Part shown: piece after piece, positions 23,199-24,947 of the stretch | How positions within the stretch are numbered: the first letter of the stretch is position 1 | Layout of the letters: every line of letters begins with the position of its first letter | DNA from: Caldifarciminota bacterium UBA3073 | GTDB lineage: Bacteria; Hydrothermota; UBA3073 | Reading direction: 5' to 3' | NCBI GenBank assembly: GCA_002366725.1 | Contig: DFBT01000014.1 | Location: 1 to 24,947, forward strand | DNA length: 24,947 nucleotides | Translations under genes and position numbers: made by a program | The notes under the pieces: generated by a model | The model's database searches: none | The model's input: the letters and a program-made list of their open reading frames with translations, nothing else | Told to the model about the DNA's origin: nothing

Positions 23199-24693
23199 TT
23201 ATAATAAAACTGGAACAGTATAATCCTTTGGGAGTAAGTTGTTCTTTCTCACTATAATATGCACCCACTACTTGAGATCCAGAAGGAGCTATTATCATAC
23301 CTTTTCTTTTCTCCTCGTTTTTGATGCTCCAATTTTCATCAAGATCCCATGTGTAAGTCCAATACCAACCATTAGACTTAGAACTCGTTTGTCCAGAGAT
23401 TCCCACCTGGTTTGTAGTGTATACATGGAAGGAAAATATTTGAAAGGGTCCGTCACTTATTTTTTTAAAAGCAATCTCTTTGCCTGTATTTATATATAAG
23501 ATGCGAAATTTGTTATCTCCTCCGTAAAGGAACAGATACCCATCTTGTGAAACAGCAGTATATTGATAGAGGGGAAAGAAGAAATAATTACTCTTCCACA
23601 AATGGTAACCCCTCTTGGCATCTACACATATTATTACGTCTTCCCCTTCCTTCTCTGCCGCAAGAAGTAGAATATTTTGGGTAGAGGTAACATTTACAAT
23701 TTCCTCCTGAAGGTTCAGCTTCCATTTCAAATCTCCCGTGAGTAGTGAACAACAGTAGATTCCCTTCTCACTAAGTGGTATTTCTGATTTTTGTAAGAGT
23801 TCTCTTATTTTCTCCCGCATCCCAGGAGAGACATCCATTAATTCCTTCCGTAGAATTACTCTTATTGCCTCGATTTTTCTCTCTAAAGGTGACCTTGTGT
23901 TTTCCCACCGATAACGAATTCCACGTATTGTTGTTGCCTTCAAGCCAATGTCTATTTCTCCAGAGACTACTTTTCCAATAGTTGCTATGAACTCCTCTTT
24001 TATTTTTTGGGATTCTCTTTCAGGTACCAGTTTATCAGCTACTATACAAACTTCATTGTCAGAGAGAAAAAATACCTGATTAAACCGCCATTGCCCTTTT
24101 CCTTTCTGGAAATGACTCAATTCTGAAAAATCCACTGGCTCTTCCAGGTATTCTCTTGCCTTTACAGGAACTGTGGGAGTTCTGTACCATTTACCTTCGA
24201 AGAAATATTGTCCATCTGGTGAAAGAAATTGAGGTACAATCATCATCTCTGCGCTACGTGGGTAGTCGAAGAAAAGTTCTCCTTCGGTATCGTAAATTTG
24301 AATCTGGACAGACTCATAATCTCCTGCCCAATGAACCATTATCTTGCTTCCATCGTCCGCTATCTCAATCCCACAATCGTAAATTGTCTTCAAATCCGTA
24401 GATACAAGGTTGTCTTTTTCCCATAACAGTTCTCCATCAGAAGTGAAGTAGTAGATGGTTCCTTTTTTTGTGTCGTCATCAACCGTGGCAATAGCCACAT
24501 GACCGCTTTCCCTCGCAATCTTAAAATCAAGCATTCTTCCCTTAAACTCCCGACCCCACAAAATCTCAGCATCCGGGAAAAGCTCTTGTGCAAGCGGTAA
24601 TATTCCTACTTTTACCGATTGCTCCTTCGCGCCATAAGTATTCGAAAATTGGATTAAAAAGAGCCCAATCGACAATATAGCCCAGAACCTCAT
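23173..24693 (-). CDS. Secreted beta-propeller-like (PQQ/WD-type) protein
   Basis: From the ATG at 24693 the product is 506 residues; TATAGGAG lies at good spacing, unlike the TTG at 24714. A signal peptide is clear (M-R-F-W-A-I-L-S-I-G-L-F-L-I-Q-F-S). Blade-like phrases include G-T-I-Y-Y-F-T-S-D-G-E-L-L-W-E, I-Q-I-Y-D-T-E-G-E-L-F-F, L-L-T-G-D-L-K-W-K-L and K-R-G-Y-H-L-W-K-S. A charged helical insert occupies about residues 225-310. No enzymatic motif is recognised; a periplasmic or surface role is inferred. Its stop codon is followed by an overlapping ORF that may be a lost C-terminus. Confidence 0.75.
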   Translation of the reverse strand: MRFWAILSIGLFLIQFSNTYGAKEQSVKVGILPLAQELFPDAEILWGREFKGRMLDFKIARESGHVAIATVDDDTKKGTIYYFTSDGELLWEKDNLVSTDLKTIYDCGIEIADDGSKIMVHWAGDYESVQIQIYDTEGELFFDYPRSAEMMIVPQFLSPDGQYFFEGKWYRTPTVPVKAREYLEEPVDFSELSHFQKGKGQWRFNQVFFLSDNEVCIVADKLVPERESQKIKEEFIATIGKVVSGEIDIGLKATTIRGIRYRWENTRSPLERKIEAIRVILRKELMDVSPGMREKIRELLQKSEIPLSEKGIYCCSLLTGDLKWKLNLQEEIVNVTSTQNILLLAAEKEGEDVIICVDAKRGYHLWKSNYFFFPLYQYTAVSQDGYLFLYGGDNKFRILYINTGKEIAFKKISDGPFQIFSFHVYTTNQVGISGQTSSKSNGWYWTYTWDLDENWSIKNEEKRKGMIIAPSGSQVVGAYYSEKEQLTPKGLYCSSFIINVLQRKAR

Positions 24694-24724
24694 ATACGCT
24701 CCTATATACTCCAAAATATTGAAT

Positions 24725-24753
24725 CTTTTAAGAGACTATCCATATACTTACAA
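24725..24753 (-). promoter_or_regulatory. Weak candidate promoter for the 24693 gene
   Basis: On the minus strand TTGTAA (24748-24753) and TAAAAG (24725-24730) are 17 nt apart, each four of six to consensus. The predicted start would be about 25 nt ahead of the ATG, leaving room for the GGAG site. This is suggestive only. Confidence 0.3.
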
Positions 24754-24824
24754 GTAAAATTCTGCTCATATTTTCTTCCTTAAATATGAAGTAAATTCCA
24801 GATGGGGAATTTCTGCAATCCGGT

Positions 24825-24947
24825 TTATTTTATGATAACCCACCAACCCATGCCTACAGGATTACTCTTATATCCCACCAGTAACAGGAAAGGAAATACT
24901 AGTAGAAAGTAATACAATTTATATATTTGGTTCTTCACGGATTTAGT
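24825..24947 (-). CDS. Partial ORF at the window edge, hydrophobic C-terminus
   Basis: On the minus strand the frame is open from the window edge for 40 codons to a TAA at 24825-24827. It contains a hydrophobic run (Y-Y-F-L-L-V-F-P-F-L-L-L-V-G) and ends G-M-G-W-W-V-I-I-K. It could be the C-terminal membrane helix of a gene to the right, or a short protein from the GTG in V-K-N-Q. No homology is recognised. Confidence 0.3.
   Translation of the reverse strand, partial: TKSVKNQIYKLYYFLLVFPFLLLVGYKSNPVGMGWWVIIK

Noticed and set aside
24729..24770. Thirteen-codon minus-strand ORF with a good ribosome binding site ahead of the propeller gene
   Set aside because: It is too short to support as a gene; an upstream leader peptide is possible but there is no further evidence.
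1..24947. CRISPR array, prophage, toxin-antitoxin or defence genes
   Set aside because: No regularly spaced repeats, integrase or defence-type protein was seen on either strand.

Overview
The window is about 25 kb of bacterial chromosome with roughly 43-45% GC by eye. It is rich in AGA/AGG (Arg) and ATA (Ile) codons, a bias often seen in thermophiles and in several uncultured candidate phyla. A LolC/E-type permease and a dTDP-rhamnose gene point to a diderm (Gram-negative-type) envelope. Gene content and intergenic repeats resemble uncultured lineages of the WOR-3/TA06 kind, but that placement is an impression from reading and was not tested.

Region 1 (1-11432, + strand) is the conserved translation/transcription block: tRNA-Thr(GGU), rpmG, tRNA-Trp(CCA), secE, nusG, rplK, rplA, rplJ, rplL, rpoB, rpoC. 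Structured RNA can be drawn before rplJ (L10 leader position), before rpoB (two mutually exclusive hairpins) and across the rpoB/rpoC junction.

Region 2 (11433-18659, + strand) starts with a textbook sigma70-type promoter whose predicted start is the A of the first ATG, so the sugar nucleotidyltransferase-like gene there is probably leaderless. Then come rsmI, a CDP-alcohol phosphatidyltransferase, prfA, prmC, nadK, a lemA-family gene and rfbD. prfA and prmC, whose products work together (PrmC methylates the GGQ glutamine of RF1), are separated by 430 nt of repeat DNA that includes a 138-bp inverted-repeat element.

Region 3 (18660-24947) is more accessory. It holds a secreted beta-propeller protein (+), a LolC/E-like permease (-), tmRNA (-), a previously unlisted 33-codon, extremely basic ORF just upstream of tmRNA on the same strand, two repeat elements and a second secreted beta-propeller-like protein (-).

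The most interesting unit is at 21956-22531 on the minus strand. A strong promoter is followed by a small basic ORF resembling the AURKAIP1/COX24-like ribosomal proteins, and tmRNA begins 22 nt after its stop codon. This looks like a joint transcription unit for a ribosome-associated peptide and the ribosome-rescue RNA.
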